Source: Croceibacterium salegens (GTDB lineage Bacteria > Pseudomonadota > Alphaproteobacteria > Sphingomonadales > Sphingomonadaceae). From it: 64,000 nt of DNA. The notes beneath the pieces are model-generated. The model had not been told where the DNA came from and did not search any database. It worked only from the letters and a program-made list of their open reading frames with translations. Below are positions 35,178 to 43,838 of this stretch, one piece after another. Location: the NCBI RefSeq assembly GCF_009827435.1, contig NZ_WTYM01000035.1:1-64000 (forward strand). The letters run 5' to 3'. The translations under genes and the position numbers were made by a program. The stretch's first letter is position 1; every line of letters begins with the position of its first letter.

Positions 35178-36230
35178 ATGGCCAGGCGGAAGCAAGCTGT
35201 GACGATCAGGCACGTGGCTGCCGACGCCGGAGTGTCGTTGCAGACGGTCAGCCGCGTCATCAACAACGAGCCCAACGTCCGCCCGGAAATGAAGGAGCGG
35301 GTCCAGGCCTCGATCGACAAGCTCGGCTATGTCCCGTCGATCGCCGCGCAGCGGATGAGCGGCTCGCGCTCGTACCTGATCCTTGCCCTCAACGACCGCG
35401 AACGGACGATCGCCGACTGGCGCGCGCGCGAAGGCACAGACTGGGTCGACCAGATGCTGCTCGGCGGCATGCTGAAGTGCGCCGAGCACGGATACCGGCT
35501 AATCATCGAGCTGGTCGACACCCACAACGACCACGTCGAGCGCGAATTGTCGGCGGCGATTGCCGCACTGCAGCCCGATGGCGTGATCCTGACCCCGCCG
35601 CACTCCGAAAACCCGCTCATCGTCGGCTTGCTCGACAAGCAGCGCATCCCATTCGTACGCATCGGTTCGCGCGGCAACGGCGCCGGAATCCTGGTGCTGA
35701 TGGACGACGAGCGTTCGGCCAGGCTTGCCACCGATTACCTGCTCGGCATGGGCCACGAACGCATCGGCCTGATTGCAGGCTCGGACGAATACAGCCTCAG
35801 CGGCTGGCGCATCGACGGCTGGCGCGCCGCCATGGCGGAAGCTGGTGTCCCGACCGATGGCCTGCTCGAACGCGGCGACTTCAGCTTCGCATCCGGCGAG
35901 AAAGCGGCGCGCAAGCTGCTGAAATCCCCCCAGCGGCCCACGGCAATCATCGCAAGCAATGACCAGATGGCGCTCGCCACGCTCAAGGTGGCGCGCGAAC
36001 TCGGCCTCGACGTGCCCGACGAGCTTTCGCTCATCAGCTTCGACAACACGCCAACGGTGCGCTTTACCCAGCCCGCGCTGACGGCGATCGACCAGCCGAT
36101 TGCCGCAACGGCGTCCATGGCGGTCGAGTTGATCATTGCTGCCCAGAAAGGCGAGGAACTGCCGGAACAGCCTGTAATCGTTTCGGGTAGTCTCGTCGAA
36201 CGTGACTCGGTATCAGCACCCGGCACCTGA
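35178..36230 (+). CDS. LacI-family transcriptional regulator
   Basis: A 350-residue regulator. The N-terminal helix-turn-helix is VTIRHVAADAGVSLQTVSRVIN with the hinge helix around SIAAQRMSG. The effector domain is a periplasmic-binding-protein fold (DGVILTPPHSENPL, HERIGLIAGSDEYSLS, PTAIIASNDQMALATLKVARELG). It lies within the GH3/TonB locus and is the natural binder of the AACGTT operators at 27112-27143 and 37496-37509. Stop is 8 bases before the MFS start, so both are likely co-transcribed. Confidence 0.9.
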   Translation: MARRKQAVTIRHVAADAGVSLQTVSRVINNEPNVRPEMKERVQASIDKLGYVPSIAAQRMSGSRSYLILALNDRERTIADWRAREGTDWVDQMLLGGMLKCAEHGYRLIIELVDTHNDHVERELSAAIAALQPDGVILTPPHSENPLIVGLLDKQRIPFVRIGSRGNGAGILVLMDDERSARLATDYLLGMGHERIGLIAGSDEYSLSGWRIDGWRAAMAEAGVPTDGLLERGDFSFASGEKAARKLLKSPQRPTAIIASNDQMALATLKVARELGLDVPDELSLISFDNTPTVRFTQPALTAIDQPIAATASMAVELIIAAQKGEELPEQPVIVSGSLVERDSVSAPGT

Positions 36231-36238
36231 CCTGGCCG

Positions 36239-37441
36239 ATGAAAGCTGACTTGCCGACTTCCAACCAGTCGACCCGTTTCCTGCTGCTCTACGCCCTCGC
36301 CTGGGCCGGGGGATCGATTTCCTACGTCCCGTTCCTGTCGATCCTGCTGCCGGTGCGGGTCAGCGCGGTGGTGCCCGACCAAAGCGTCGAATGGCTGGCG
36401 CACATTGCCTTCATCGGTGCTGTCGCGGCGAGCCTCGGCAACATCGGCTTCGGTTGGCTGAGCGACAGAACGGGCAACCGCAGGACACTGATCGTCGCCG
36501 GGGTGGCGGCGTCGAGCATCCTGTTGGTGACGATGCCGATCGACGGCGGATATTACCGGCTCCTCGCGCAAATCGTCGCCTGGCAGCTCTCGCTCAACCT
36601 CATGCTCGCACCGCTCTCCGCCTGGGCGGGAGACTGCATCCCGCACCACCAGAAGGGAACTCTCGGCGGACTGATCGCCTTCGCCCCGGCGGTCGGCGCG
36701 CTGTCGGGCGCCTTCGTTACGCTACCGGGCCTGGCGAGCGGCGACGGGCGGCTCTGGCTCGTCGCCGTGCTGGTGCCGCTGTGCGTCCTGCCGGCGGTGC
36801 TGTTCGGGCGACCGCGGCCCTTCCCTGAGCTGATGTACAGCGACGCCCCGGAGGTCCCGCTGCGGCAGGCCATCACAGGGCTGGTGCATTCCGCGGTCGG
36901 CAGGATGTGGATCGCGCGCCTGCTGATCCAGATTGCCGAGGCGGCGCTCTTCGCCTTCCTCTACATCTGGCTGCGCACGCTCGATGACTCCATCACTGAC
37001 AACGATACCGCGCGACTGTTCAGCATCGTGCTCAGCGGTTCGATACCCATCGCTTTCCTTGCCGGGCACTGGTCCGACCGCACCGGACGCCCGGCCCTGC
37101 CGCTAACGATCGGGACGGCGCTTTCGGCTACCGGGCTCGTCGTCATGGGCCTGGCCGGTTCAATACCGATCGCAATCACTGGGTATTTCATCTTCGGCCT
37201 CGCCTCGACCGCGTTCCTCTCGCTGCACTCGGCCCAGACGCTCCGCTTCCTCTCGCGTCCCGAGCATCGCGCTCGCGACCTGGGCCTGTTCAACCTCACC
37301 AATACAGTGCCTTCGATGGTGATGCCATGGCTGACGCTGGCGATGGTGCCGATTTTCGGTTTCGGCGCCCTTTTCTTCCTGCTTGCCGGTCTCGCAGTGG
37401 TATCCGGCGCCCTGTTGCTGTCGCTGTTGCGGCAGGACTGA
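36239..37441 (+). CDS. MFS transporter
   Basis: A 400-residue 12-segment permease. The loop 2-3 signature GWLSDRTGNRRTLIVAG and the loop 8-9 equivalent GHWSDRTGRPALPLTIG are present. Placed directly after the LacI gene and before the second GH3, it is probably the inner-membrane importer for the mono- or disaccharide released by the GH3 enzymes. Confidence 0.85.
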   Translation: MKADLPTSNQSTRFLLLYALAWAGGSISYVPFLSILLPVRVSAVVPDQSVEWLAHIAFIGAVAASLGNIGFGWLSDRTGNRRTLIVAGVAASSILLVTMPIDGGYYRLLAQIVAWQLSLNLMLAPLSAWAGDCIPHHQKGTLGGLIAFAPAVGALSGAFVTLPGLASGDGRLWLVAVLVPLCVLPAVLFGRPRPFPELMYSDAPEVPLRQAITGLVHSAVGRMWIARLLIQIAEAALFAFLYIWLRTLDDSITDNDTARLFSIVLSGSIPIAFLAGHWSDRTGRPALPLTIGTALSATGLVVMGLAGSIPIAITGYFIFGLASTAFLSLHSAQTLRFLSRPEHRARDLGLFNLTNTVPSMVMPWLTLAMVPIFGFGALFFLLAGLAVVSGALLLSLLRQD

Positions 37442-37495
37442 CACATCGTCCCCTCCCGCTTGATTCCCCCCCCTATCCGTGTATTGGTTCTCCTT

Positions 37496-37509
37496 TGAGA
37501 ACGTTCACA
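37496..37509 (+). promoter_or_regulatory. LacI-type operator upstream of GH3
   Basis: TGAGAACGTTCACA, palindromic around AACGTT, 18 bases before the ATG of the GH3 gene. It matches the operator at 27131-27143 over 13 consecutive bases. A bound repressor would overlap the likely transcription or translation start region. Confidence 0.7.
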
Positions 37510-37527
37510 TACGAAGTTGGGAAGACA

Positions 37528-39963
37528 ATGAGGATCCGCAGGTTCGGCGTTACGCTACTTGGGACAATTGCGCTGGCCGCCTGCTCGGCCGCAAGCGACC
37601 GGGGTGAGGATTTGATGTCGGGCTCCGCGCATCCCGACAAGTGGCCGGAGGCCGCCAGCCCCGCCGCCTTCACCGACCCGGCAACCGAGGCAGCCATCGA
37701 CGACCTGCTGGCGAAGATGACTTTGGAACAGAAGGTCGGCCAGCTAGTCCAGGCCGACATTTCCTTCATCACCCCGGCGGATCTCGAAAAGTACCCGCTC
37801 GGCTCGATCCTCGCCGGCGGCAACGGCGGTCCGAACGGCAACGAGCGCGCCTCGGCCGCCGACTGGGCGCGCATGGTCGCGCAGTTCCGCGAGATTTCGC
37901 TCAGGCCCGCGGCAAACGGCGTTGCGATCCCGATCATTTTCGGCATCGACGCGGTGCACGGACACAGCAACATTCCCGGCGCCACGCTCTTCCCGCACAA
38001 CATCGGTCTCGGCGCGGCGCACGATCCGGAACTGCTCCGGCGCATCGGCGCGGTGACTGCGGCGGAAGTGGCCGGCAGCGGGATCGACTGGACCTTCGCC
38101 CCGACGCTCGCCGTGCCGCAGGATTTGCGCTGGGGCCGCTCCTACGAAGGCTATTCCTCCGATCCCGCGATCGTCGCCGAATACAGCACGGCGATGGTCG
38201 ACGGCATCCAGGGCAGGCTCGAAGCCGGCAGGCCACTCGCCGCCGACAAGGTCGCGGCCACCGCGAAGCACTTCCTCGCCGACGGGGGCACCCGAGGCGG
38301 GCAGGACCAGGGCGATGCGCAGATATCCGAGGAGGACCTCGTCGCAATCCACGACGCCGGTTACCCGCCCGCGATCGACGCAGGGGTGCTGACCGTCATG
38401 GCCAGCTTCTCGAGCTGGAACGGGGCCAAGAACCACGGCAACAAGTCGCTTTTGACCGATGTCCTCAAGGACCGGATGGGCTTCAAGGGCTTCGTCGTCG
38501 GCGACTGGAACGCCCACGGCCAGGTCCCCGGCTGCACCCCCACCGACTGCCCGCAGGCGCTGATGGCCGGACTCGACCTCTACATGGCCCCCGACAGCTG
38601 GAAGGCCCTGTTCGAGAACCTCGTCGCCGAGGCCAAGGCGGGGAAGATCCCGCAGGAGCGGATCGACGACGCGGTGCGGCGCATCCTGCGCGTGAAGTTC
38701 AAGCTCGGCCTGATGGGCCCGGCGAAGGTCGATCGTACCGATCCGTCCGTCGTCGGCGCCCCAGAGCACCTCGCCCTTGCGCGCGAGGCGGTCGCCAAGT
38801 CGCTCGTCCTGCTCAAGAACGAGGGTTCGGTCCTGCCGGTCAAGGCGGGGGCGAAGGTCCTCGTCGCTGGGCCGGGTGCCGACAACATGGCGATGCAGGC
38901 CGGCGGCTGGACGATCAGCTGGCAGGGCGTGGACGTGACCAAGGCGGACTTCCCCAACGGGCAGACCGTGGGCGAGGGCATCGTCGATGCCGTCAAGGAG
39001 GCTGGCGGTACCGCTCGCCTCTCGGCCGACGGCTTTTTCGGCGAGAAGCCAGACGTCGCCATCGTTATCTACGGCGAAACGCCCTATGCCGAGTTCCAGG
39101 GCGATGTGGCATACCTTGATTACCAGCCCGGCAACGCCACCGACCTAGCGCTTATCAAGAAGCTCAAGGCGCAGGGTATTCCAGTCGTCTCGGTGTTCCT
39201 CTCCGGCCGCCCGCTGTTCGTCGGACCCGAGATGGCAGCGTCCGACGCCTTCGTCGCAGCATGGCTGCCCGGATCGCAAGGTGCTGGCGTGGCCGACGTC
39301 CTCGTCGCGGGGAAGGACGGCAAGACCGCGCGGCAGTTCGCCGGAACCCTGTCCTTCGACTGGCCCGCCGGTTGCGAGCCGGGCGCCAAGGCGCTCTTCT
39401 CTCGCGGCTTCGGCGGTACCTACGCCACGGCCCCCAAGGTTCCCGAACTGGCGACGAAGTGCGCTCTCGAGAATGCCAACAAGGGCGATACCATTTCGCT
39501 CTACTCGCGCGGCCTGAAGGCCGGGGTCACGGCTGGGGCCGAGGGCACCGCGATGCCGAACTTCGTTGGCAAGGCGAACGGCCTCGCCGTCACCGCCTTC
39601 GACGTTGCGGCGCAGGAAGATTCGCGCAGGCTGACCTGGTCGGCACCGGCCACGCTGGCCCTGACCTGGAAGGCGCAGGAGCTACCCGCGTCCGAGGCAG
39701 TCGAGTTCCGCTACCGCGTCGCCACTGCACCGACGAAGAAGGTGACTCTCGCGGCGCCTTCGGGTTCGCCGATCGACCTGACCCAGACCTTCGCCATCGC
39801 CGCAGGCAAGGAATGGCGGACGCTGCAGATTCCGCTGACCTGTCTCGCCAAAGGCCAGCTGGGCGAAGTGCAGGTCAGGAGCGAAGGCTCGTTCGTCCTC
39901 GAACTGCAGAGTGTCACCCTCGTTTCGAAACCCCTCAACACGAGCTGCACCGGCCCGTTCTGA
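37528..39963 (+). CDS. GH3 exo-beta-glucosidase lipoprotein with C-terminal ExoP-type domain
   Basis: An 811-residue enzyme. The lipobox LAAC gives a lipoprotein Cys at residue 20. The catalytic barrel includes IIFGIDAVHGHSNI, TAKHFLADGGTRGG and the nucleophile Asp in GFVVGDWNAHGQ. The second domain has VIYGETPYAEF, a known exo-1,3/1,4-beta-glucosidase feature. Residues after ~665 form a beta-sandwich (Exop_C/galactose-binding-like). It is probably periplasmic, cleaving cello- or laminari-oligosaccharides. Confidence 0.9.
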   Translation: MRIRRFGVTLLGTIALAACSAASDRGEDLMSGSAHPDKWPEAASPAAFTDPATEAAIDDLLAKMTLEQKVGQLVQADISFITPADLEKYPLGSILAGGNGGPNGNERASAADWARMVAQFREISLRPAANGVAIPIIFGIDAVHGHSNIPGATLFPHNIGLGAAHDPELLRRIGAVTAAEVAGSGIDWTFAPTLAVPQDLRWGRSYEGYSSDPAIVAEYSTAMVDGIQGRLEAGRPLAADKVAATAKHFLADGGTRGGQDQGDAQISEEDLVAIHDAGYPPAIDAGVLTVMASFSSWNGAKNHGNKSLLTDVLKDRMGFKGFVVGDWNAHGQVPGCTPTDCPQALMAGLDLYMAPDSWKALFENLVAEAKAGKIPQERIDDAVRRILRVKFKLGLMGPAKVDRTDPSVVGAPEHLALAREAVAKSLVLLKNEGSVLPVKAGAKVLVAGPGADNMAMQAGGWTISWQGVDVTKADFPNGQTVGEGIVDAVKEAGGTARLSADGFFGEKPDVAIVIYGETPYAEFQGDVAYLDYQPGNATDLALIKKLKAQGIPVVSVFLSGRPLFVGPEMAASDAFVAAWLPGSQGAGVADVLVAGKDGKTARQFAGTLSFDWPAGCEPGAKALFSRGFGGTYATAPKVPELATKCALENANKGDTISLYSRGLKAGVTAGAEGTAMPNFVGKANGLAVTAFDVAAQEDSRRLTWSAPATLALTWKAQELPASEAVEFRYRVATAPTKKVTLAAPSGSPIDLTQTFAIAAGKEWRTLQIPLTCLAKGQLGEVQVRSEGSFVLELQSVTLVSKPLNTSCTGPF

Positions 39964-40068
39964 TGAACCAGAAAGCACTCGCTTCTCGCTAGGCTCCAAT
40001 CTACGCTGCCGTTTACCTGAACTTAAGGATGAGGTGACATTTCCTTCAAGAACTTTGGAGGGAAAAAA

Positions 40069-41322
40069 ATGTCGCAGTCTCCATATCGCCATTGGCTCAT
40101 TATTAGCGCCGCGTGCCTTTGTCTTCAGGGATGCGGACCAGACGATTCCGCCCAAAATCAGCTAACGACCTTGGCGAGAAAAGAAAATGAAAGGCGAAAA
40201 ATCCACGTCAGCAATCCCTCTCCAACTCCAAGTCCATCGCCTGCACCGACACCCTCGCCAACAGCCACCGACGTAGGAACGCTCGATGCAAAGACAGGGA
40301 CTTTGCAAAAGGCCAAGGTAGACGACGGAATAGCGGTTTCGTCATTCCTGAAGGCAACCACTCTCGCCGTTAGCGGAAAGCCGGACGTAGTTGGCGCGTT
40401 CCGCTTCTTTTGCGTACCAAGTCATATCTCCTGGGATGATCCAATTGTGCACCCCGGAGATATAGGTGGCAATGAGCATTTGCACATCTTTTTCGGCAAT
40501 ACTGGGACGAACGCAAATTCAACATATGAGAGCTTGAGACAGAGCGGTGACAGCACCTGCCGAAATATGTTGAACAGATCCGCGTATTGGCAACCGGCTA
40601 TGATCGGCACCCTAACCGACGGAAGTGAAGCTGTAGTTGTGGAGGAATTTACTAACTTTTACTATAAGCGCAGACCGGCAAGTGATCCGGAAATCGAAGG
40701 TATCCCCGTCGCGATACCGCGCGGACTCAAGTTTGTTTTTGGTGGCCCGTCTCATCCTGCACAATTCAAATGTATTGATGAAACAGGAAACAAAAATGTC
40801 ACGCAATGGGTACCTACCTTGCAAAAAGCGCTTTCATTGTGCGCTGCAGGACAGCACATCGACATGCAGCAGAGCACTCCCAACTGTTGGGATGGCCGAA
40901 ACCTCGATTCGCCCGATCACAACTCACACTTATCTTATACGATCAGAGACTCGTCGACCGGTTGGAAGCAACGATGCCCAGCGACACATCCTTACGTAAT
41001 ACCCAAGCTAAATTTCCAGCGGATCTTCAAGATCAGGGCCGACGATGTCACCAGCACTTGGCGGTTATCTAGCGATATGTCAGGATATCCGGCCGGAACT
41101 ATGGCGCATGCAGATTACATGATGGCGTGGAATGACGAGATAATGGGTCGTATTATGGCGGCGTGCATCGACCAACTATTGAGCTGTTCGGCCGGAGATC
41201 TTGGTGACGGTTTTAAGATGGTAGAGAACCCCATATATAAATCCGGAATAGCCGCATCAGCACGCCGCGTTCCACTGCCACGCAGAGGCGAAGTAATTTC
41301 TCTTGTGAACCAAGGGCCTTAG
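40069..41322 (+). CDS. DUF1996 lipoprotein (paralogue 1)
   Basis: A 417-residue protein. The lipobox is LQGC (Cys at residue 22), followed by a Pro/Ser/Thr repeat linker (residues ~49-66). The DUF1996 domain then runs from about residue 100 to the end, with SHISWDDPIVHPG, HLHIFFGNT, NRSAYWQPAMIG and HADYMMAW. GGAGGG lies just before the ATG. Codon use is more AT-rich than the surrounding genes. DUF1996 occurs in fungi and bacteria without a proven role; His and Asp conservation suggests a metal site or hydrolase. A close paralogue lies at 43839-45152. Confidence 0.85.
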   Translation: MSQSPYRHWLIISAACLCLQGCGPDDSAQNQLTTLARKENERRKIHVSNPSPTPSPSPAPTPSPTATDVGTLDAKTGTLQKAKVDDGIAVSSFLKATTLAVSGKPDVVGAFRFFCVPSHISWDDPIVHPGDIGGNEHLHIFFGNTGTNANSTYESLRQSGDSTCRNMLNRSAYWQPAMIGTLTDGSEAVVVEEFTNFYYKRRPASDPEIEGIPVAIPRGLKFVFGGPSHPAQFKCIDETGNKNVTQWVPTLQKALSLCAAGQHIDMQQSTPNCWDGRNLDSPDHNSHLSYTIRDSSTGWKQRCPATHPYVIPKLNFQRIFKIRADDVTSTWRLSSDMSGYPAGTMAHADYMMAWNDEIMGRIMAACIDQLLSCSAGDLGDGFKMVENPIYKSGIAASARRVPLPRRGEVISLVNQGP

Positions 41323-41382
41323 TCAGTAGGACTTGTCTCGGGGATACTCCCAACTTTGTCGCGCTGCGGAGGGAAGTTCAGA

Positions 41383-42102
41383 ATGCCTCTTTGGTTTTCC
41401 GGCGGTAAAAAGATCTTGTTCGTGCACATACCCAAGACGGCGGGATCTGCTCTGCTTGACTATCTTACACGGCGCTTTGGCAATCCAATGTTAGCCCGAA
41501 CCAACATGGATGTTCCTGGTGGGCTCATCACGACCCCAGACCACTTCACAAAAAAGGACCTTGCAACCTGTTTGGACCTCGCGAGCATTGACTATTCATT
41601 CGCATTTGTGCGCGATCCTATGAATCGACTTGTGAGTGAGTATCGTTACCAATCTGGCGTATCGCGTGCTTCACGCCTCAGTTTCTCAAGTTGGGCACAT
41701 TTAATGATCGAAGCAGCGCGTCGCGAGCCGCGGATCTACGGCAATCACCTTCGACCTCAAGTCGATTTCATTCCTGAAGGCACAGAGGTCTTTCGTTACG
41801 AGCAGGGCTTCGACCAACTGATATCCAGTCTTGATCGAGTCTTGGGAGTTCCGGGTCCAAAGGAAGGCGTGCCATTCATCAATGTCAGCCCTAAGCGCGA
41901 AGCGTTGGTGTCCGATCGTGTCGCCAACCTTGTCGTGAACTTCTACGCTAATGATTATTTGCGCTTCGGCTACCAAAGTCCGATCGTGAACGCTTCCAAT
42001 TCGATGGCCGCTCTCGACAAATTCAAGGCGTTCGCCATTGCTCCACTGTTAATTGCCCATCAACGTCGTCGGTGGACATCTCCCGCTCGCGCAATCGGTT
42101 AG
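41383..42102 (+). CDS. sulfotransferase family 2-like protein
   Basis: A 239-residue sulfotransferase-fold protein. The PAPS 5'-phosphosulfate loop is KILFVHIPKTAGSALLDYL and the 3'-phosphate motif FAFVRDPMNRLVSEYRY. The length fits compact bacterial carbohydrate sulfotransferases. GGAGGGAAG precedes the ATG at 41383; an in-frame TTG at 41356 is less likely. It lies in the AT-richer island, where it may sulfate an exported glycan or lipid. No PAPS synthesis genes are nearby. Confidence 0.85.
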   Translation: MPLWFSGGKKILFVHIPKTAGSALLDYLTRRFGNPMLARTNMDVPGGLITTPDHFTKKDLATCLDLASIDYSFAFVRDPMNRLVSEYRYQSGVSRASRLSFSSWAHLMIEAARREPRIYGNHLRPQVDFIPEGTEVFRYEQGFDQLISSLDRVLGVPGPKEGVPFINVSPKREALVSDRVANLVVNFYANDYLRFGYQSPIVNASNSMAALDKFKAFAIAPLLIAHQRRRWTSPARAIG

Positions 42103-42460
42103 ACGGTTCTTAATCGAGAACTATTTACCGACACCGAACACTCGTCGACCTGGAAGCCAAAACAGACCAGCAGACAGTTGCTTCTTAAGGTTTCGATCAA
42201 ATGTAGCCCTGACATAAAAGCATAGCGCCAAACCAAATTCGATCATTTTTGGTCTGCAGGGACACACTCATTTGCATCACATCGCATTTACTCCGGTACG
42301 GACTGAGTTGAATTGGGTCTAGAAACATGGCAGCAAATCCCTGTCGCAAAACAATGACTGCACTACTAATGAGGGCGTCAGTAATACGATGAGTTTAGCG
42401 TAGAACCATCGGAAAAGAGATCTTTTGACAAAATTTGTAAGCATTTAAAAAGTCATCTGA
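42103..42460. other. gene-free AT-rich interval
   Basis: A stretch of 358 bases between convergent sulfotransferase and phosphatase genes. It is AT-rich with many stops in all frames. No convincing gene, hairpin with T-run or repeat was seen. Confidence 0.5.
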
Positions 42461-43228
42461 TTACCGATCTCGGTCAGTGGAAACATACCATTGGATCGTT
42501 CCTTGAAGGCCGACGGCGCTCAGCACACCAGTCCGGTATGCCGCGGTATCTACATTGATGCGATTTCGAGCGAACACAAGTTCGTTGGTCTCACTATGGC
42601 CGTGAACGACAACCGCACCATGATCTCTCTGACTTGAGAGAAACTTCTTCCTAATCCAAAGTAAATCATGCCTCCCTTGTCGGGAGAGTGGCACTCCTGG
42701 TCGAATTCCGGCATGGCAAAAGAAGTAATCTCCTGATTGGAAGTATAGCGGCAGTGAGTTCATCCAAGCGAGGGCCTTGTCGCCTATGACTTCACACAGA
42801 ATGGCTGCCATTTCTTCGGCTGACGCCGCTTCCATCTCTGAAACGTCGAGACCGTAGCTTCGAAGCGTAGCGGCTCCTCCATGCTGTAACCAAGCTCGTT
42901 GAGCCGCAGCATTTCCAAAGGTGCTCTCGAGAAGAAGGTCTTCATGATTGCCGAGAAGCACCGTCACCCGATCGCATTCATATTGTGCTCTCTGCGCAAG
43001 CTCCAGAAGCAACCGCGAATCTGGCCCGCGATCAATTAGATCTCCCAGTAGGATCAAGCGCGTCGGGCAGTCATCTCTAAACCGAGAATCTTGCTCCAAA
43101 CGCTGCATTAGTACTTCAAGCAAATCAAGCCGACCATGCACATCGCCAATGGCGTAAATCCTTTCTTCGTCAGCGGTAGTCGGAAGGGTCGTTGCAAGTC
43201 TGTCCCTTCTCGAGAAATAACGGTTCAC
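42461..43228 (-). CDS. PP2A/PrpA-like serine/threonine phosphoesterase
   Basis: A 255-residue metallophosphatase. All family signatures are present: IGDVHGRLDLLE, LILLGDLIDRGPDS, VLLGNHEDLLL and FFCHAGIRPGVPL; VVHGHSETNE is the final metal His. It could act on phosphoproteins, as lambda phosphatase or PrpA does, or on dinucleoside polyphosphates. Codon use is AT-richer than the core genes. It sits isolated between non-coding stretches and converges with the sulfotransferase. Confidence 0.9.
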   Translation of the reverse strand: MNRYFSRRDRLATTLPTTADEERIYAIGDVHGRLDLLEVLMQRLEQDSRFRDDCPTRLILLGDLIDRGPDSRLLLELAQRAQYECDRVTVLLGNHEDLLLESTFGNAAAQRAWLQHGGAATLRSYGLDVSEMEAASAEEMAAILCEVIGDKALAWMNSLPLYFQSGDYFFCHAGIRPGVPLSRQGRHDLLWIRKKFLSSQRDHGAVVVHGHSETNELVFARNRINVDTAAYRTGVLSAVGLQGTIQWYVSTDRDR

Positions 43229-43838
43229 CGACTTGCCCCCTCAGTGAATTGCGCCGGCCTGATACAAAGGTTCATCTGATGAAGCAACGAGGGAAGCCTA
43301 GCGATTGCTCTCCCTCGTCGGAAAGCTGCAAGTCCTAACGAAATTCAAAATAGGCGCGCGACTTGTTGAAATGATCCGGAGACCTTCGCACCATTTAAGA
43401 CCGCCCTTCAACCCACCGCGAGCGCGACACAAAGTCATTTGATCAGCTAAGATGTTTGGGCGACGGCCAGCAAATTCAACCTGCATGCCCCCACTCCCCC
43501 CTTATGTCGAGGCCGGAGAAACACCTATTTTGCCCTCATGGACAAACATTGAATAGACGTTCAGGAGAAGAAGAGATGCTTGAAAAATTCTTAATCATTA
43601 AGTTTAGATAATACTCGACGCGAAATGAAAATCTTCAAGGTCTAATATTCAAGTCTCAAAATTAATTTCAATATGAAAGCTATTCAATCGATTCCTAAAG
43701 AACATCATCTTCGGTCTGAATTTTTCGAAATCCACTCCAACCAGCCTGGTTGTACTGTCTCTCCCGATCTCTACCGACCTCACTGCTACCAGTCCCAAAG
43801 GCCAATCCGCTTCACAGAGTTTGCAGTGATTGGCTCGT
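43229..43838. other. gene-free AT-rich interval
   Basis: About 610 bases, AT-rich, between the start of the phosphatase gene and the 3' end of the second DUF1996 gene. Short open frames here have no family resemblance and poor codon use. The interval next to 43228 should hold the phosphatase promoter, but no clear -35/-10 pair was identified. Confidence 0.5.

Noticed and set aside
37466-37473. C8 run before the second GH3 gene
   Set aside because: Short and outside coding sequence; not notable in a GC-rich genome compared with the G12 tract.
40240-40290. Possible microsatellite in the DUF1996 gene
   Set aside because: The Pro-Ser/Thr stretch uses varied codons and is an ordinary lipoprotein linker.
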